Notes: a model not told the origin generated them from the letters alone. Counted from the stretch's first letter, positions 17,038 to 27,555 are shown. The stretch: 64,000 nt of DNA from Vreelandella nanhaiensis (GCF_003990185.1 NZ_RZHF01000005.1:305952-369951), one strand, 5' to 3'. Numbers and translations are program-made.

Positions 17038-18558
17038 TTAAAAGAATCCCAGCGGATTAATGTCGTAGCTAACCAGCAAGTTCTTGGTTTGCTGGTAGTG
17101 CTCAAGAGCGATCTTGTGGGTTTCACGGCCAACGCCGGATTTCTTGTAGCCGCCAAAGGCTGCATGCGCCGGATACTGGTGGTAGCAGTTGGTCCATACG
17201 CGGCCGGCTTGAATGCCCCGCCCCATACGAAACGCTACGTTGATATCCCGGCTCCATACACCTGCCCCCAGCCCAAACTCAGTGTCGTTGGCAATCGCAA
17301 GGGCTTCCTCTTCATCCTTGAAGGTGGTCACGGCCACCACCGGGCCAAAGATTTCCTCCTGGAAGACACGCATCTTGTTGTCACCTTTCAACAGCGTCGG
17401 CTGGATGTAGTAGCCCTTGTCATAGCTGGGGTCGAAGCTCTCCTTGTTGCCGCCGGTCAGAAATTCAGCGCCTTCTTCACGGGCGATATCCATATACGAC
17501 ATGATCTTGTCGTACTGCTCCTGAGAGGCCTGGGCACCTACCTGCACGTCGGTATCCAAGGGGTTGCCGCGCTTGATGGTCTGAGTGCGCTCAAGCACCT
17601 TAGCCATGAATTCGTCGTACATACTCTCTTGAATAAGCGCACGCGACGGGCAGGTACACACTTCGCCCTGGTTAAAGAACGCCAGCACCAGACCCTCTAC
17701 TGCTTTATCAATAAACGTCGGCTCGGCGTTCATGATGTCGGCAAAATAGATGTTGGGGGACTTGCCGCCCAGCTCCACAGTGGAGGGAATAATATTTTCA
17801 GCGGCGCACTTAAGAATGTGCGATCCCACCGGCGTAGACCCCGTAAAGGCGATCTTGGCAATACGCTTGCTGCTGGCCAGCGCCTGGCCGGCTTCAGCGC
17901 CGAAACCATTGACGATATTGACTACCCCCGGCGGCAGTAGGTCACCAATGATTTTTATCAACACCAGGACCGATGCGGGCGTTTGCTCGGCAGGTTTGAG
18001 CACGACACAGTTGCCTGCGGCGAGCGCTGGCGCCAGTTTCCAGACGGCCATCAGGATAGGGAAGTTCCAAGGAATGATCTGGCCCACCACGCCCAACGGC
18101 TCATGAAAATGGTAGGACACCGTGTTGGCATCAATATCGGCGGCTGTGCCCTCCTGCGCCCGAATACAGCCTGCAAAGTAGCGGAAGTGGTCTACCGCTA
18201 ACGGTATATCGGCATTCAGGGTTTCACGCACGGCCTTACCGTTATCCCAGGTTTCGGCAACCGCCAGAATTTCCAGGTTCTGCTCTATGCGGTCAGCTAT
18301 TTTAAGCAGGATATTGCTGCGCTCGGCGGCTGAGGTTTTACCCCAGGCAGGGGCGGCCTTGTGCGCGGCATCCAGCGCCTTGTCGATATCTTCAGCGCTG
18401 GAGCGAGGAATTTCGCAAAATACCTCTCCGTTGACCGGACTGATATTGTCGAAATATTGACCGTTTACCGGCGGCACAAATTCGCCACCAATATAATTTC
18501 CATAGCGTTTTTCAAATGACACCACGGCATTGGTATCACCCGGATTGGCGTAGATCAT
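17038..18558 (-). CDS. exaC: NAD-dependent aldehyde dehydrogenase, ExaC/AldB type
   Basis: At 506 residues it has the usual length of ExaC/AldB acetaldehyde dehydrogenases. It shows [23 protein letters not shown] (about 157-180), the catalytic Glu in VELGGKSPN, and the nucleophilic Cys in [21 protein letters not shown], a form characteristic of this subfamily. It oxidises acetaldehyde and related aldehydes to acids in the cytoplasm. Start ATG 18558 has an AGGAGC box. It stands alone, convergent with betT; the sequence type argues against BetB despite that neighbour. Confidence 0.88.
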   Translation of the reverse strand: MIYANPGDTNAVVSFEKRYGNYIGGEFVPPVNGQYFDNISPVNGEVFCEIPRSSAEDIDKALDAAHKAAPAWGKTSAAERSNILLKIADRIEQNLEILAVAETWDNGKAVRETLNADIPLAVDHFRYFAGCIRAQEGTAADIDANTVSYHFHEPLGVVGQIIPWNFPILMAVWKLAPALAAGNCVVLKPAEQTPASVLVLIKIIGDLLPPGVVNIVNGFGAEAGQALASSKRIAKIAFTGSTPVGSHILKCAAENIIPSTVELGGKSPNIYFADIMNAEPTFIDKAVEGLVLAFFNQGEVCTCPSRALIQESMYDEFMAKVLERTQTIKRGNPLDTDVQVGAQASQEQYDKIMSYMDIAREEGAEFLTGGNKESFDPSYDKGYYIQPTLLKGDNKMRVFQEEIFGPVVAVTTFKDEEEALAIANDTEFGLGAGVWSRDINVAFRMGRGIQAGRVWTNCYHQYPAHAAFGGYKKSGVGRETHKIALEHYQQTKNLLVSYDINPLGFF

Positions 18559-18787
18559 TTTAAAGCTCCTGAGTATTGTGATTATTAAGCTTGCTTTGAC
18601 AGTATTGTTTATTATTTCCTATGACGATATAGCACGATGCCAGGATTAGCCCTCATCCCTTGGTAGAAGATAACTGCCCACCCTCATAGCACCGGCATAG
18701 TCGGGCAGAGCATATTGTTCAAGCTGACCATGGGTGGCCGCGGGATCAGGAAAGCAAACGGTAGGTTGGTAAAGTACGTAACTCGTC

Positions 18788-21037
18788 CTATGGGTTGGCC
18801 AGAAAGTCGCGTCGCCACCTCTCAAGGGCTGCATGTGTACGTGTGGCGGCGTGGCGCATGGCGCTAAACGCAGCATCTAACTGGCAAGGCGTGGCAGTAT
18901 TATCGTGAACGAGTAGTTCCAGGTACCTAGCATAAGCGGCCAGCTGTTCGCCACCCATACTCAGCGATTCGCCGCGCAGCTGATGCGCCAGTCTCGCCAC
19001 CTGACGCGCCTGCTCGTCAAACAGCCCCTCTGGTGTGACAAGATAGGCCGACAGCTGGGATAGATAGTCGCTCACCTGCTGGTGGTAGAGAAGAATCAAA
19101 TGTACCAGACGCTCCACTCCCAGGCTTTCCTTGAGCATTTGCAACGTGTCGAAGTTCAGTAGATCATGCCGCACTGCATCGCTATGTATGTGCTCCAGTG
19201 AAGCGGCGAGGTCACGGTGGCCCGATGGCCGTAAATGCAATACCAGCACGTTACTCAGCGCCGATGAAGATAACGGCTTGGTAATATAGTCGTTCATACC
19301 GGCACCCAGGCAGCGCTGACGGTCATTCCCCCCGGCAGTCATGGCAACGATGGGGACCTTGGCCAGCCAGCCTCCCTGCTCACGCAGGCGTTGCGTTACC
19401 ATTAATCCATCCATATCCGGCAGTTGAATATCCATAAAGATCAGATGAACCTGCTGAGCGCCCGCCATGCTCAGCGCCTCTTGACCGTTCTCTGCACAGA
19501 CCACATCGCACCCTAAGCGCGATAAAAGCCCCGTCGCCACCTTGCGATTGACGGCGTTATCCTCCACCAGCAGCAATGAGGTGCCGGTAAAGTCGCGATC
19601 CGGTTCGTTGGGAAGTAAAGCGGCCGCTGGCTGAGCTTTGACAAGCGGCAATTCGCAGCTGAAAGTGCTGCCCCGTCCTGGCTGGCTTTTTACACTCAAG
19701 TGTCCCTGCATGGCTTCACTTAAGCGTTTGGAGATGGCAAGACCCAAGCCCGTACCGCCGTATCGCCGAGCTACCGACGCATTGGCTTGCTGAAAGGGTT
19801 CAAACAGGCTTGCCTGCTGCTCTTCATTAAGCCCGCACCCGGTGTCGGTTACTTCCAGCAGAAGGTGCTCAGCCGTTGAAGAGGCACGAATGCTGACTTC
19901 ACCATGGTCGGTAAACTTGATCGCATTATCGACCAGATTGAGAAGGATCTGCCTGAGGCGTCCAGCATCCAGCATCACCCACGCCGGCACCAACGAATCG
20001 ATATCGACTTTCAATAATATGCCCTTCGTCTGAGCACGTGGCTCAAATAGCGCCACAACGCTATCTACCAAAGGCCTGAGCGCGGTGGGCGACGTTTCAA
20101 GCGTTAGGTGGCCCGCTTCAATTTTTGAAAAATCGAGAATTTCATTGATCATTGCCAAGAGCTGATTAGCGCTTTCGTGGATAGTGCGCGCATAGTCCTC
20201 TACCTGGGCAGGGCTTGCCGGTTCGCGCAGCAGCTCACTCATGCCGATTACCCCATTGAGGGGTGTTCGAATCTCATGGCTGACCATGGCAAGAAAGTCT
20301 GATTTGGCATGATTGGCCGCCTGCGCCTGTTCAGCCGTTACTTCCAACTGCTGGCTTAACAGCTCCTGTTCCCGCCTGGCGGCCGCACTCTCACGCATTT
20401 CGCGCACAAGAAAGGCAATCACCAGCAAAACCGCCAGGCTCATCCCTACCAGCAGTGTCATTAAAAGTTTATAGAGCGTGCTCAATAAAATACGCTCTTC
20501 CGTAGCAGACTCAGCCAAGTAACCGTTAATGGTGATGACAAACCGTTCGGTTAACTGCGTTAGCCTGATAAGCTCTGCTTCCAGAGGAGCGACCAGCAGC
20601 CCATCACGCGTATCCTGAAGCTCAATCATGGGGTCCAGCTTTTCCATCTGCTGCTGTATCTGGTCCATCAGCTCGCCTGCCCCATTAGCCGCCTGGAACA
20701 GCGTATTAACCTCTCCATCCTGTAGTAGCGTTAAACGGCTATACAGGAGTTCAAAGCGCAACTTCAGTTCGTCCTGGACCGCCGGGCTTAGTGGTGTTCG
20801 CACGGCTGACAACAGGTGATTGAGAAGCTGCACGGCATCACGATCAAGCTTATAAACCACCCAGGCGGTATCTTCACGCAGACTTTGCGTCAGGTTTTCC
20901 TGGCGCCAGGAAGCAAGTGCAGCCACCACGAGTGCTGCGGCAAACAACAGCACGGTAATAATGGCTAACAACTTAAGGCGACGAGGATAACGCAGCAGGT
21001 TGGGGGGCTGCGTTACAGAGCTACTCAAGCGCATCAA
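18788..21037 (-). CDS. Hybrid sensor histidine kinase with receiver and HPt domains
   Basis: A 749-residue phosphorelay protein. Order: membrane helix (about 21-43), periplasmic helical sensor of about 145 residues, second helix (191-211), coiled coil, HisKA with H254 ([20 protein letters not shown]), HATPase ([11 protein letters not shown], then [12 protein letters not shown]), receiver with D536 ([12 protein letters not shown]), and HPt with H685 ([10 protein letters not shown]). All phosphotransfer residues are present. The start overlaps the end of the small periplasmic protein gene by 17 bases, so the pair is probably one sensory unit. No response regulator with an output domain is adjacent; the relay must end on a protein encoded elsewhere. 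Confidence 0.88.
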   Translation of the reverse strand: MMRLSSSVTQPPNLLRYPRRLKLLAIITVLLFAAALVVAALASWRQENLTQSLREDTAWVVYKLDRDAVQLLNHLLSAVRTPLSPAVQDELKLRFELLYSRLTLLQDGEVNTLFQAANGAGELMDQIQQQMEKLDPMIELQDTRDGLLVAPLEAELIRLTQLTERFVITINGYLAESATEERILLSTLYKLLMTLLVGMSLAVLLVIAFLVREMRESAAARREQELLSQQLEVTAEQAQAANHAKSDFLAMVSHEIRTPLNGVIGMSELLREPASPAQVEDYARTIHESANQLLAMINEILDFSKIEAGHLTLETSPTALRPLVDSVVALFEPRAQTKGILLKVDIDSLVPAWVMLDAGRLRQILLNLVDNAIKFTDHGEVSIRASSTAEHLLLEVTDTGCGLNEEQQASLFEPFQQANASVARRYGGTGLGLAISKRLSEAMQGHLSVKSQPGRGSTFSCELPLVKAQPAAALLPNEPDRDFTGTSLLLVEDNAVNRKVATGLLSRLGCDVVCAENGQEALSMAGAQQVHLIFMDIQLPDMDGLMVTQRLREQGGWLAKVPIVAMTAGGNDRQRCLGAGMNDYITKPLSSSALSNVLVLHLRPSGHRDLAASLEHIHSDAVRHDLLNFDTLQMLKESLGVERLVHLILLYHQQVSDYLSQLSAYLVTPEGLFDEQARQVARLAHQLRGESLSMGGEQLAAYARYLELLVHDNTATPCQLDAAFSAMRHAATRTHAALERWRRDFLANP

Positions 21038-21542
21038 TGCGCATCACTTGCCAAACGGCTCTAAAACGGATTTTTTCATTTAACAGTGCATCGTCCTGGT
21101 CAAAGGGATACAGCACCCATAGTGGGCCATACTCACGAATAGGCATTGGCTGGTTATTTCGTTCAAGCGCCAGTATCACGTCATAATCGTAAAAATCATC
21201 CACCGGGATTTCGGCTTCATAGCCATTAAGCGCGGATACCTTTACGGTATTACCTGTAGCACCGACATATTCCAGCAAGTCGCGCATTAACGGCCCAGAG
21301 TAATGACTTACCCCGCTTGTCCACGGCGTGCCTGTATCAAACCCATGCTGAGGAAGTGCTTTTAGCATTTCAAAATCAAAGTGCGCTTCTGACTCGCCAT
21401 TCTTGCGATTGATATTACCTTTCATTTTCAGCACAACCGCACCGGTTGGCGCGTCTAACGCCGCGGATGGGTTGGCCAGTACAACCGGGGACATACTAAG
21501 CGCCAGCAGGGCCCAGGCTGATAATAACGTTTTCACAATCAT
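21021..21542 (-). CDS. Small periplasmic protein with an oxidoreductase molybdopterin-binding fold
   Basis: About 173 residues with a Sec signal peptide ([18 protein letters not shown]). The mature part resembles the Moco-binding domain of the sulfite oxidase family: [36 protein letters not shown], and [15 protein letters not shown]. There is no cysteine anywhere, so the usual Mo-coordinating Cys is absent and catalysis as a molybdoenzyme is unlikely. It overlaps the hybrid kinase gene by 17 bases, and I infer a ligand-sensing partner role. The start is ambiguous: ATG 21542 or the GTG at 21536, which has better AGGA spacing. Confidence 0.7.
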   Translation of the reverse strand: MIVKTLLSAWALLALSMSPVVLANPSAALDAPTGAVVLKMKGNINRKNGESEAHFDFEMLKALPQHGFDTGTPWTSGVSHYSGPLMRDLLEYVGATGNTVKVSALNGYEAEIPVDDFYDYDVILALERNNQPMPIREYGPLWVLYPFDQDDALLNEKIRFRAVWQVMRIDALE

Positions 21543-21697
21543 TTCCTCATGACGCGTTGCTTTACCGTTTATCATTCAAACTATTGATAAGTTACGGGTA
21601 GAGTACGCGATCTCACCGCTCAGGTCAGGCCACGTTTTCAAACACGCAAACAGATATCACGGCCCGTTAGATCGAATTTTATATCTACGGCCATATG

Positions 21698-21749
21698 GCG
21701 CTCCATAAAAAACTCCAGCTCATCTGAGCTGGAGTTTTTTATGGAGCGC
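21698..21749. terminator. Long perfect inverted repeat, terminator of the uspA operon
   Basis: Two 25-base arms (21698-21722 and 21725-21749) are exact reverse complements with only two bases between them. The arms include an A6/T6 tract next to the GC-rich core CTCCAGCTCA, so it works as a terminator for the leftward uspA operon. Confidence 0.82.
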
Positions 21750-21764
21750 AGGACCTAGAAGACG

Positions 21765-22193
21765 CTAGCGCACAATCATGACCGACACCTTAGCGTGGTG
21801 AACCACATGCTCGGCATTGGGTCCCAGCACATAGTCGACAAACTTGTGTTTGGTGTGTGAGGCCATCACGATCAGGTCAGCGTCAAGCTGTTTACTCACC
21901 TTGATAATCGCCTCCCAGGGCGATCCATCGACAATTACGCTCTGGGTTTTGACATCCTTGGGTACATTTTCCTGAATGAACGTATGCTGTGCCTCTTTCA
22001 TGGCAGCATTCGCCTTTTCTGAAAAATTTTTGGGAAAATAAGCGCCCACCATAGGCATCTTGAATTCCGGCAGCACGCTGACGATGTGCAACGATGCACC
22101 GAAAGTCTGGCAAAGCGTTACCGCTGTGGGTAACGCTTTTTTCCACGAGCCCTCCTCGTTCAGATCCACGGGTAGCAGCACTTTCTGGTACAT
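21765..22193 (-). CDS. UspA-family universal stress protein linked to a TRAP transporter
   Basis: A 142-residue single Usp domain starting MYQKVLLPVDLNEEG and ending VVHHAKVSVMIVR. ATP-binding members have a G-x2-G-x9-G-S/T motif; here the matching segment is ASHTKHKFVDYVLGP, so all three key positions except one Gly differ and ATP binding is doubtful. It is 11 bases downstream of the TAXI-TRAP permease in the same operon, analogous to TeaD beside the TeaABC ectoine carrier of Halomonas elongata, where the Usp protein modulates transport. A role in controlling this carrier is inferred. Confidence 0.85.
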   Translation of the reverse strand: MYQKVLLPVDLNEEGSWKKALPTAVTLCQTFGASLHIVSVLPEFKMPMVGAYFPKNFSEKANAAMKEAQHTFIQENVPKDVKTQSVIVDGSPWEAIIKVSKQLDADLIVMASHTKHKFVDYVLGPNAEHVVHHAKVSVMIVR

Positions 22194-22204
22194 GGCGACC
22201 TCCG

Positions 22205-24805
22205 TTATGCCGTAGCCGTTATATCATCAGACTCTAAACGGCGCCGACGGCGCTGCATAAGCACCACTAAACCGAAGAGTACCAGTGCAGGTATCCACAT
22301 CCACTCCTTGGTCCAGCGATTGACGGGCGCAAGAACTTCAGTAATTTCCTGGTCGAAATCAAAGCCTAACTCCGCCGCCGGACTACCAAACTGGACAAAA
22401 TCGACCAATGTTTGATCACCATCGACATAAAGCTCTATGCCCAGATTTTCCAGACGCTCCTCACCGGTTTCACCACTGGGCACCGGCACCAGAATGTAAG
22501 TTGACATGGGCGCGCCAAAATCATCCTCACCAGCAATCCGTACGCGTAGGTTACTACCGTCTTCTACCCGCTCTAACGCATCAGCAAACTGCGCGGGCGG
22601 TACCGACTCATAAGGGTCATGAATCTTGTCCATCCAGAAGCCCGGGCGGAACAGGGTAAAGGCAACCAGCAGCAACAGCAGCGATTCATACCAGCGGTTA
22701 CGCGTGAGCATATAGCCTTGGGTGCCTGCCGCGAAGATCAACATGGCAACCGTCGCGACAATAAATACCACCACACCTTGCATCACCGTGACATCAATAA
22801 GCAGTAAATCCGTATTGAAGATAAACAAAAACGGTAGTGCTGCCGTGCGCAGACTGTAGTAGAACGCCTGGAACCCTGTGCGAAGCGGGTCGCCTCCCGA
22901 CACCGCCGCCGCAGCAAACGAGGCAAGCCCCACCGGCGGCGTAACGTCGGCCATGATGCCGAAGTAGAAAACGAACAGGTGCACGGCAATCAGCGGCACA
23001 ATCAGACCGTTCTGCTGGCCCAGTAGCACAATCACCGGTGCCATCAGCGCGGAGACCACAATGTAGTTGGCAGTGGTAGGCAGGCCCATGCCCAGGATAA
23101 GGCTAAGCAGTGCCGTCAGTAGAAGAATCATCATCAGGTTACCACCTGACAACAGCTCCACCACGTCGGCCAGCACCAGGCCCACGCCGGTTTGGGAGAC
23201 TGCACCTACCACGATACCTGCCGTGGCGGTCGCAATACCGATACCGATCATGTTACGGGCGCCCGTTACCAAGCCGTCCCACAGGTCAAGAAAGCCCTCT
23301 TTCACGTCGGCAGCCATTTTGCTGCGCCCACGGAAGATGGCAATAATGGGTCGCTGCGTGACCATGATAAAGATCATGAACACGGTCGCCCAAAACGCGG
23401 AAAGCCCTGGTGAAAGGCGTTCAACCATCAAGCACCACACCAGCACAATAACCGGCAGGATGTAGTGCAAGCCCACCATCACGGTTGGCCGGGTTTGGGG
23501 AAGCTTGATGACCTTTGAGTTAGGGTCATCCATTTCCAGTTCAGGGTAGTAAGAGCCGACTTTTAAAAGCCCTACATAAATGGCTGCCAGGCCAACGGAA
23601 ATCACCCAGGGCGTTGCTTCACCCAACAGGGGTTTGAGCCAGCCCAGGCCATAATAGACTGCCACCGACAGCCCCATGAGCAGCAAAAGCCCCGTCAGGA
23701 AGCCAATCACCTTATTGAGCAGCGGGCGTGCAGGGTTGCTTGAAGGCAGCCCTTTCATGTTGGCCTTCAAGGCTTCCAGGTGAACAATATAAATCAGCGC
23801 AATATAGGAAATGATCGCAGGCAGGAAGGCATGCTTGATGACTTCGACATAAGAAATGCCCACATACTCGACCATCAGGAACGCCGCTGCCCCCATGACT
23901 GGCGGCATGATTTGACCGTTGACGGAGGATGAGACTTCCACCGCGCCAGCCTTTTCAGCGCTAAAACCCACCCGCTTCATCATGGGGATGGTAAAGGTAC
24001 CCGTGGTTACGGTATTGGCAATGGATGAGCCGGAAATCAGGCCGGTCATTCCCGAGGCAACTACAGCCGCCTTTGCTGGTCCACCTTTCAAGTGGCCAAG
24101 CAGTGAGAACGCCACCTTGATGAAATAGTTACCCGCCCCTGCTTTATCAAGCAGCGCACCAAACAGTACAAACAGGAAGACAAAGCTTGTGGACACCCCT
24201 AGCGCAATACCAAAAACGCCCTGGGTGCCTAGCCACTGATGGTTGATCAACCCGCCCAGGCTAACCCCGCGGTGCGCCAGAATACCCGGCATATAAGGGC
24301 CAAACAGCGAATAGCCAATAAAAATGGCGGCAACCACCATCAGCGGTGGTCCAAGCGCGCGCCGCGTGGCTTCCAACAGCATTATAATGCCCAAAACCCC
24401 GATCACGATGTCCTGGGTGATGGGCCGGCCCGGACGCTGCGCCAGGTCGGAGTAAAAGATAAATAGATACGCGCCACAAAAGGCGGCAACCGCGGCAAAC
24501 GCCCAATCTTGTAACGGGATACGGTCACGCGGCGAGCGCTTTAACGCTGGATAGGCCATGAAGGCCAAAAATAGCGCAAACGCTAGGTGAATAGAGCGCG
24601 CTTCGGTAGCGCTAAACACGCCGAAGCCGACAATATAAGGAAGTGGCGATGCAATCCATAGCTGGAACAGCGACCAGACAGCTGCAATACTTACCAGCAG
24701 CTTACCGGGTACGCCGTGAGGCTTCCTTGCCCCTGTGTCACTGGCGGCGACCATATCATCCAGGTCGTTCCCAGTGGCTGCCGAGGGTTGTTTGTCATCA
24801 CGCAT
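22205..24805 (-). CDS. TRAP transporter fused permease (DctQ-DctM fusion, TAXI-associated)
   Basis: About 866 residues. The N-terminal part (to about 180) has helices matching the small subunit; the large part has the DctM core with SGSSIANTVTTGTFTIPMMKRVGF, GQIMPPVMGAAAFLM, GMGLPTTANYIVVSALMAP and a PPVGLASFAAAAVSGGDP loop. A C-terminal soluble segment of about 100 residues followed by one more helix precedes the Arg-rich end. Fused permeases of this kind work with TAXI receptors, here the gene immediately upstream. I start at ATG 24805 (MRDDKQPS), preceded by AGGCAGGA. The substrate is unknown. Confidence 0.9.
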   Translation of the reverse strand: MRDDKQPSAATGNDLDDMVAASDTGARKPHGVPGKLLVSIAAVWSLFQLWIASPLPYIVGFGVFSATEARSIHLAFALFLAFMAYPALKRSPRDRIPLQDWAFAAVAAFCGAYLFIFYSDLAQRPGRPITQDIVIGVLGIIMLLEATRRALGPPLMVVAAIFIGYSLFGPYMPGILAHRGVSLGGLINHQWLGTQGVFGIALGVSTSFVFLFVLFGALLDKAGAGNYFIKVAFSLLGHLKGGPAKAAVVASGMTGLISGSSIANTVTTGTFTIPMMKRVGFSAEKAGAVEVSSSVNGQIMPPVMGAAAFLMVEYVGISYVEVIKHAFLPAIISYIALIYIVHLEALKANMKGLPSSNPARPLLNKVIGFLTGLLLLMGLSVAVYYGLGWLKPLLGEATPWVISVGLAAIYVGLLKVGSYYPELEMDDPNSKVIKLPQTRPTVMVGLHYILPVIVLVWCLMVERLSPGLSAFWATVFMIFIMVTQRPIIAIFRGRSKMAADVKEGFLDLWDGLVTGARNMIGIGIATATAGIVVGAVSQTGVGLVLADVVELLSGGNLMMILLLTALLSLILGMGLPTTANYIVVSALMAPVIVLLGQQNGLIVPLIAVHLFVFYFGIMADVTPPVGLASFAAAAVSGGDPLRTGFQAFYYSLRTAALPFLFIFNTDLLLIDVTVMQGVVVFIVATVAMLIFAAGTQGYMLTRNRWYESLLLLLVAFTLFRPGFWMDKIHDPYESVPPAQFADALERVEDGSNLRVRIAGEDDFGAPMSTYILVPVPSGETGEERLENLGIELYVDGDQTLVDFVQFGSPAAELGFDFDQEITEVLAPVNRWTKEWMWIPALVLFGLVVLMQRRRRRLESDDITATA

Positions 24806-24855
24806 ACGCTTGTCCTGCCTAATGGTCAGCGCTGACAACCAGCGCTTTCAACAAG

Positions 24856-24884
24856 AAGCGCGGACACCCTGGGTGCCCGCGCTT
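24856..24884. promoter_or_regulatory. Intercistronic hairpin between TAXI receptor and permease genes
   Basis: A 14-bp stem (24856-24869 and 24871-24884, one G-U type mismatch) in the 131-base gap. It has no T run, so it more likely stabilises the receptor mRNA or partly attenuates readthrough than terminates fully. Confidence 0.6.
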
Positions 24885-24936
24885 TGCACTTCAAAAACGA
24901 TCGCTATCGGCCTTGGCTAATAGCGTGACGCTAACC

Positions 24937-25917
24937 TTATTCGATCCAGCCACGCTCGCGGTAGTAACGCGCAGCGCCGTCGTGCAGCGGTGCGGTTAAA
25001 CCATCAGCGATCATGTCTTCTTCATTAAGATTTTCAAACGCCGGATGTAGACGCTTGAAACGATCAAAGTTTTCAAAAACAGCCTTAACGGTTTCGTAAA
25101 CGATATCTTCATCCACGTCAGCGGAAGACACGAACGTTGCCGCTACGCCAAACGTTTCAACATCTTCATCGTTACCACGGTACAGGCCGCCCGGAATCAC
25201 CGAACGCGTGTAGTACGGGTACTCTTCGATTAATGAATCGATCTCATCACCGGTTACAGAGACCAGGCGAGCGTCGATAGTAGTGGTAGCTTCCTGAATG
25301 GAGCCGTTAGGGTGGCCCACCACGTATACCATGGCATCGATGTTGTTATCCGAAAGCGCAGAAGCCTGCTCGGCGGCATCCAGCTGAGAGGCCAGAGCGA
25401 AGGTGCTTTCATCCCAACCGAACGCGTCCATGACCACATCCATGGTGTTGCGCTGGCCAGAGCCCGGGTTACCAATGTTGACGCGCTTGCCCGGGAAGTC
25501 GCTGATGTTCTCGATGCCAGAATCGGCACGCGCAACAACGGTGAGAGGCTCGCCGTGCATGGTGAATACGGCACGCATGTCTTCCCACGGGCCTTCCTCT
25601 TCAAAGTTGGCTTCGCCGTTATAAGCGCGGTACTGAACGTCAGACTGAACAACGCCCATATCCAGCTCACCACTCTTCATGCCGTTAACGTTGGCAACCG
25701 AGCCGCCGGTAGAAGGCGCATTACAGCGAATGTTGTGCTCTTCGCTACCGCGGTTGACCATACGGCAGACCGACTGGCCCACAACATAATAAACGCCGGT
25801 TTGGCCACCGGTTCCGATAGTGATATAGCGCTCTTGAGCAACCGCTGGCGCTGCAAACGTCGCGGCAGCAATTAACGCGCCTGAAAAGGCAGCAGTAGAA
25901 AATACATGGCGTTTCAT
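24937..25917 (-). CDS. TAXI-family TRAP transporter solute-binding protein
   Basis: A periplasmic receptor of about 326 residues with a signal peptide (FSGALIAAATFAAPAVAQ) and the TAXI hallmark ITIGTGGQTGVYYVVGQSVCRMVN at the start of the mature part, followed by CNAPSTGGSVANVNGMKSGELDMGVVQSD. TAXI receptors bind glutamate-like or other carboxylates; the ligand here is unknown. ATG 25917 has an AGAGG box. It is the first gene of the leftward receptor-permease-uspA operon. Confidence 0.9.
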   Translation of the reverse strand: MKRHVFSTAAFSGALIAAATFAAPAVAQERYITIGTGGQTGVYYVVGQSVCRMVNRGSEEHNIRCNAPSTGGSVANVNGMKSGELDMGVVQSDVQYRAYNGEANFEEEGPWEDMRAVFTMHGEPLTVVARADSGIENISDFPGKRVNIGNPGSGQRNTMDVVMDAFGWDESTFALASQLDAAEQASALSDNNIDAMVYVVGHPNGSIQEATTTIDARLVSVTGDEIDSLIEEYPYYTRSVIPGGLYRGNDEDVETFGVAATFVSSADVDEDIVYETVKAVFENFDRFKRLHPAFENLNEEDMIADGLTAPLHDGAARYYRERGWIE

Positions 25918-26250
25918 GGACACACCTCTATCTTGATGTTGTGAGCGTTATGCATTTTGGAACCACCCATTAACCTGCTCCCCTGGGTGAATCTTCTTCC
26001 AAAACGTTTTCAAGACAAACTGTTATAACTTGGCAACCTGTCATGCCAGCCATCACTACTTTAGCAAAAAAAACACTTGGCGAAGCCATGATGCAGCAAC
26101 AGGTACACCTTGCACAGCCTATTGAAACACGAGTTTAAACACACGTAACGTTTAGTCACCGTTAATGGCTATGCAAATTTTGCATGGGCCGTTATTAGAA
26201 AAGCACTAGACGATCTATCTTATATTAGCTTCATTTAACTTTTTTACTAC
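25918..26250. other. Intergenic region upstream of the TAXI-TRAP operon
   Basis: About 330 bases without a gene, between the dctM stop and the TAXI receptor start, both leftward. It must hold the TAXI operon promoter. I see two small palindromes, GTTTAAAC (26133-26140) and an ATGCAA/TTGCAT hairpin (26171-26185), but no convincing terminator or coding potential. Confidence 0.5.
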
Positions 26251-27555
26251 TTACACGTTGTACCCCAGCAGGCGCGGAAGCCAAAGCGCAATCGCAGGAA
26301 ATATGGCTACCAGGGCAAGCGCACAGCCCATAGCAAACACAAATACCAGTGCCCAACCTAGCGTGTGCTCAAGACGAATTTTGGCGACTTCCGTAGTGAC
26401 CATTAAATTTACCGCAACCGGCGGAGTAAACTGACCGATTGCGATGTTCATCGCCAGCAAGATCCCAAACCAGACCGGATTCCATTCAAAATGCTGCATC
26501 ACTGGAATCAAAATAGGCATCATAATTAGATAGATGGAAATCGCATCCAGCAACATGCCCGCAACCAGCACCGCCAACATTACCAGGACCAGCAGTAAAA
26601 CCCCGTTATCCGTCAGTCCAATGATCCATTCAGCCAAATGACGGAAGGTACCCAGCATGGTACCTGCCCAAGCAAAAATGCCAGCCAGGGCAATGATTAG
26701 CATTACCACGCCCGAGATAATCGCGGCCTCGCCCAAAAGCTCCCATAAATCGCGCAGAGAGAGTTCGCGCGTTAAAAAAATTCCCACCAGCGTGCCGTAA
26801 GCAACGGCCACTACCGCCGCTTCGGTAGGCGTGAATAACCCCGAGCGTAGCCCACCCAGAATCAAGATAGGTGCAAACAAGGCAGGCAATGCCTCTTTAA
26901 ACGTGGCGCGTACGCTTAGCCGCTCGGTTTCTGCTGTAGGTGCTCCCCCTTCCCAGCCGTTGAGTTTGGCAAGAATCAGTGCTGGTACTAACAGCGACAT
27001 TCCGGCCAAAATGCCTGGAAACAGGCCAGCGGCAAACAGCGCGCGCAGATCAACACCCGGCACTACAATGGAGTACAGGATCAGCGCTACCGAAGGTGGA
27101 ATCAGGATGGCGGTTGACGCCGAAGCGGCGATCAGTGTGGCCGAAAACGGCTTGGGATAACCCGCCTTGGTCATACTCGGCAACATGACCATGGCAACGG
27201 CGGCAGCATCGGCAGGGCCTGATCCGCTCATGCCGCCCATAATCATGCATACCAGTACCGCCACCAGTGCCAGCCCCCCGTGGCGTGGGCCAATTAGCGC
27301 CTGAGCAAAGCGTACCAGGCGCAGCGCTACCCCAGAGCGCTCAAAAATCAGCCCGGTTAAAATAAACAGAGGAATCGCAATCAGGGGATATTTAGCAATA
27401 CTGTTATAGGTATTGGTCCCAAGCGTTGCCAGCATATCCGGCGATAGCCCAAGCACGATGCCTACAGCCCCCGAAAGCGCCAGCGAAAAAGCAACCGGGA
27501 CACCCGCAATCAGTAACCCGGCAAAGGCGAGAATCATCCATACATCAGGCGTCAT
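26251..27555 (-). CDS. dctM: TRAP transporter large permease DctM
   Basis: A 434-residue protein with about 12 helices and the family motifs PLFILTGLIFERSGVALRLVRFAQALIG, GGMSGSGPADAAAVAMVMLP and IGQFTPPVAVNLMVT. Forms the sodium-coupled channel with DctQ. It overlaps the dctQ stop by 11 bases. Confidence 0.93.
   Translation of the reverse strand: MTPDVWMILAFAGLLIAGVPVAFSLALSGAVGIVLGLSPDMLATLGTNTYNSIAKYPLIAIPLFILTGLIFERSGVALRLVRFAQALIGPRHGGLALVAVLVCMIMGGMSGSGPADAAAVAMVMLPSMTKAGYPKPFSATLIAASASTAILIPPSVALILYSIVVPGVDLRALFAAGLFPGILAGMSLLVPALILAKLNGWEGGAPTAETERLSVRATFKEALPALFAPILILGGLRSGLFTPTEAAVVAVAYGTLVGIFLTRELSLRDLWELLGEAAIISGVVMLIIALAGIFAWAGTMLGTFRHLAEWIIGLTDNGVLLLVLVMLAVLVAGMLLDAISIYLIMMPILIPVMQHFEWNPVWFGILLAMNIAIGQFTPPVAVNLMVTTEVAKIRLEHTLGWALVFVFAMGCALALVAIFPAIALWLPRLLGYNV

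Noticed and set aside
17089..17940. Rightward 283-codon open frame inside the aldehyde dehydrogenase gene
   Set aside because: Antisense shadow of a strongly conserved enzyme; His/Arg-rich translation without motifs.
17038..18558. Calling the aldehyde dehydrogenase BetB because of the neighbouring betT
   Set aside because: The [11 protein letters not shown] active-site form and 506-residue length fit ExaC/AldB rather than betaine aldehyde dehydrogenase.
18559..18700. Possible sigma-54 promoter upstream of the aldehyde dehydrogenase gene (TGGCAT near a TGC)
   Set aside because: Spacing between the GG and GC elements is too short for the -24/-12 consensus.
18646..18876. Leftward 76-codon open frame overlapping the hybrid kinase 3' end
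   Set aside because: It shares most of its 5' part with the kinase in another frame, has no ribosome site and no recognisable domain.
25324..25329. Other GTATAC hexamers in the window (inside the TAXI receptor, puuE and RND pump genes)
   Set aside because: They are inside coding regions and lack the extended TT/AA flanks of the intergenic palindromes.
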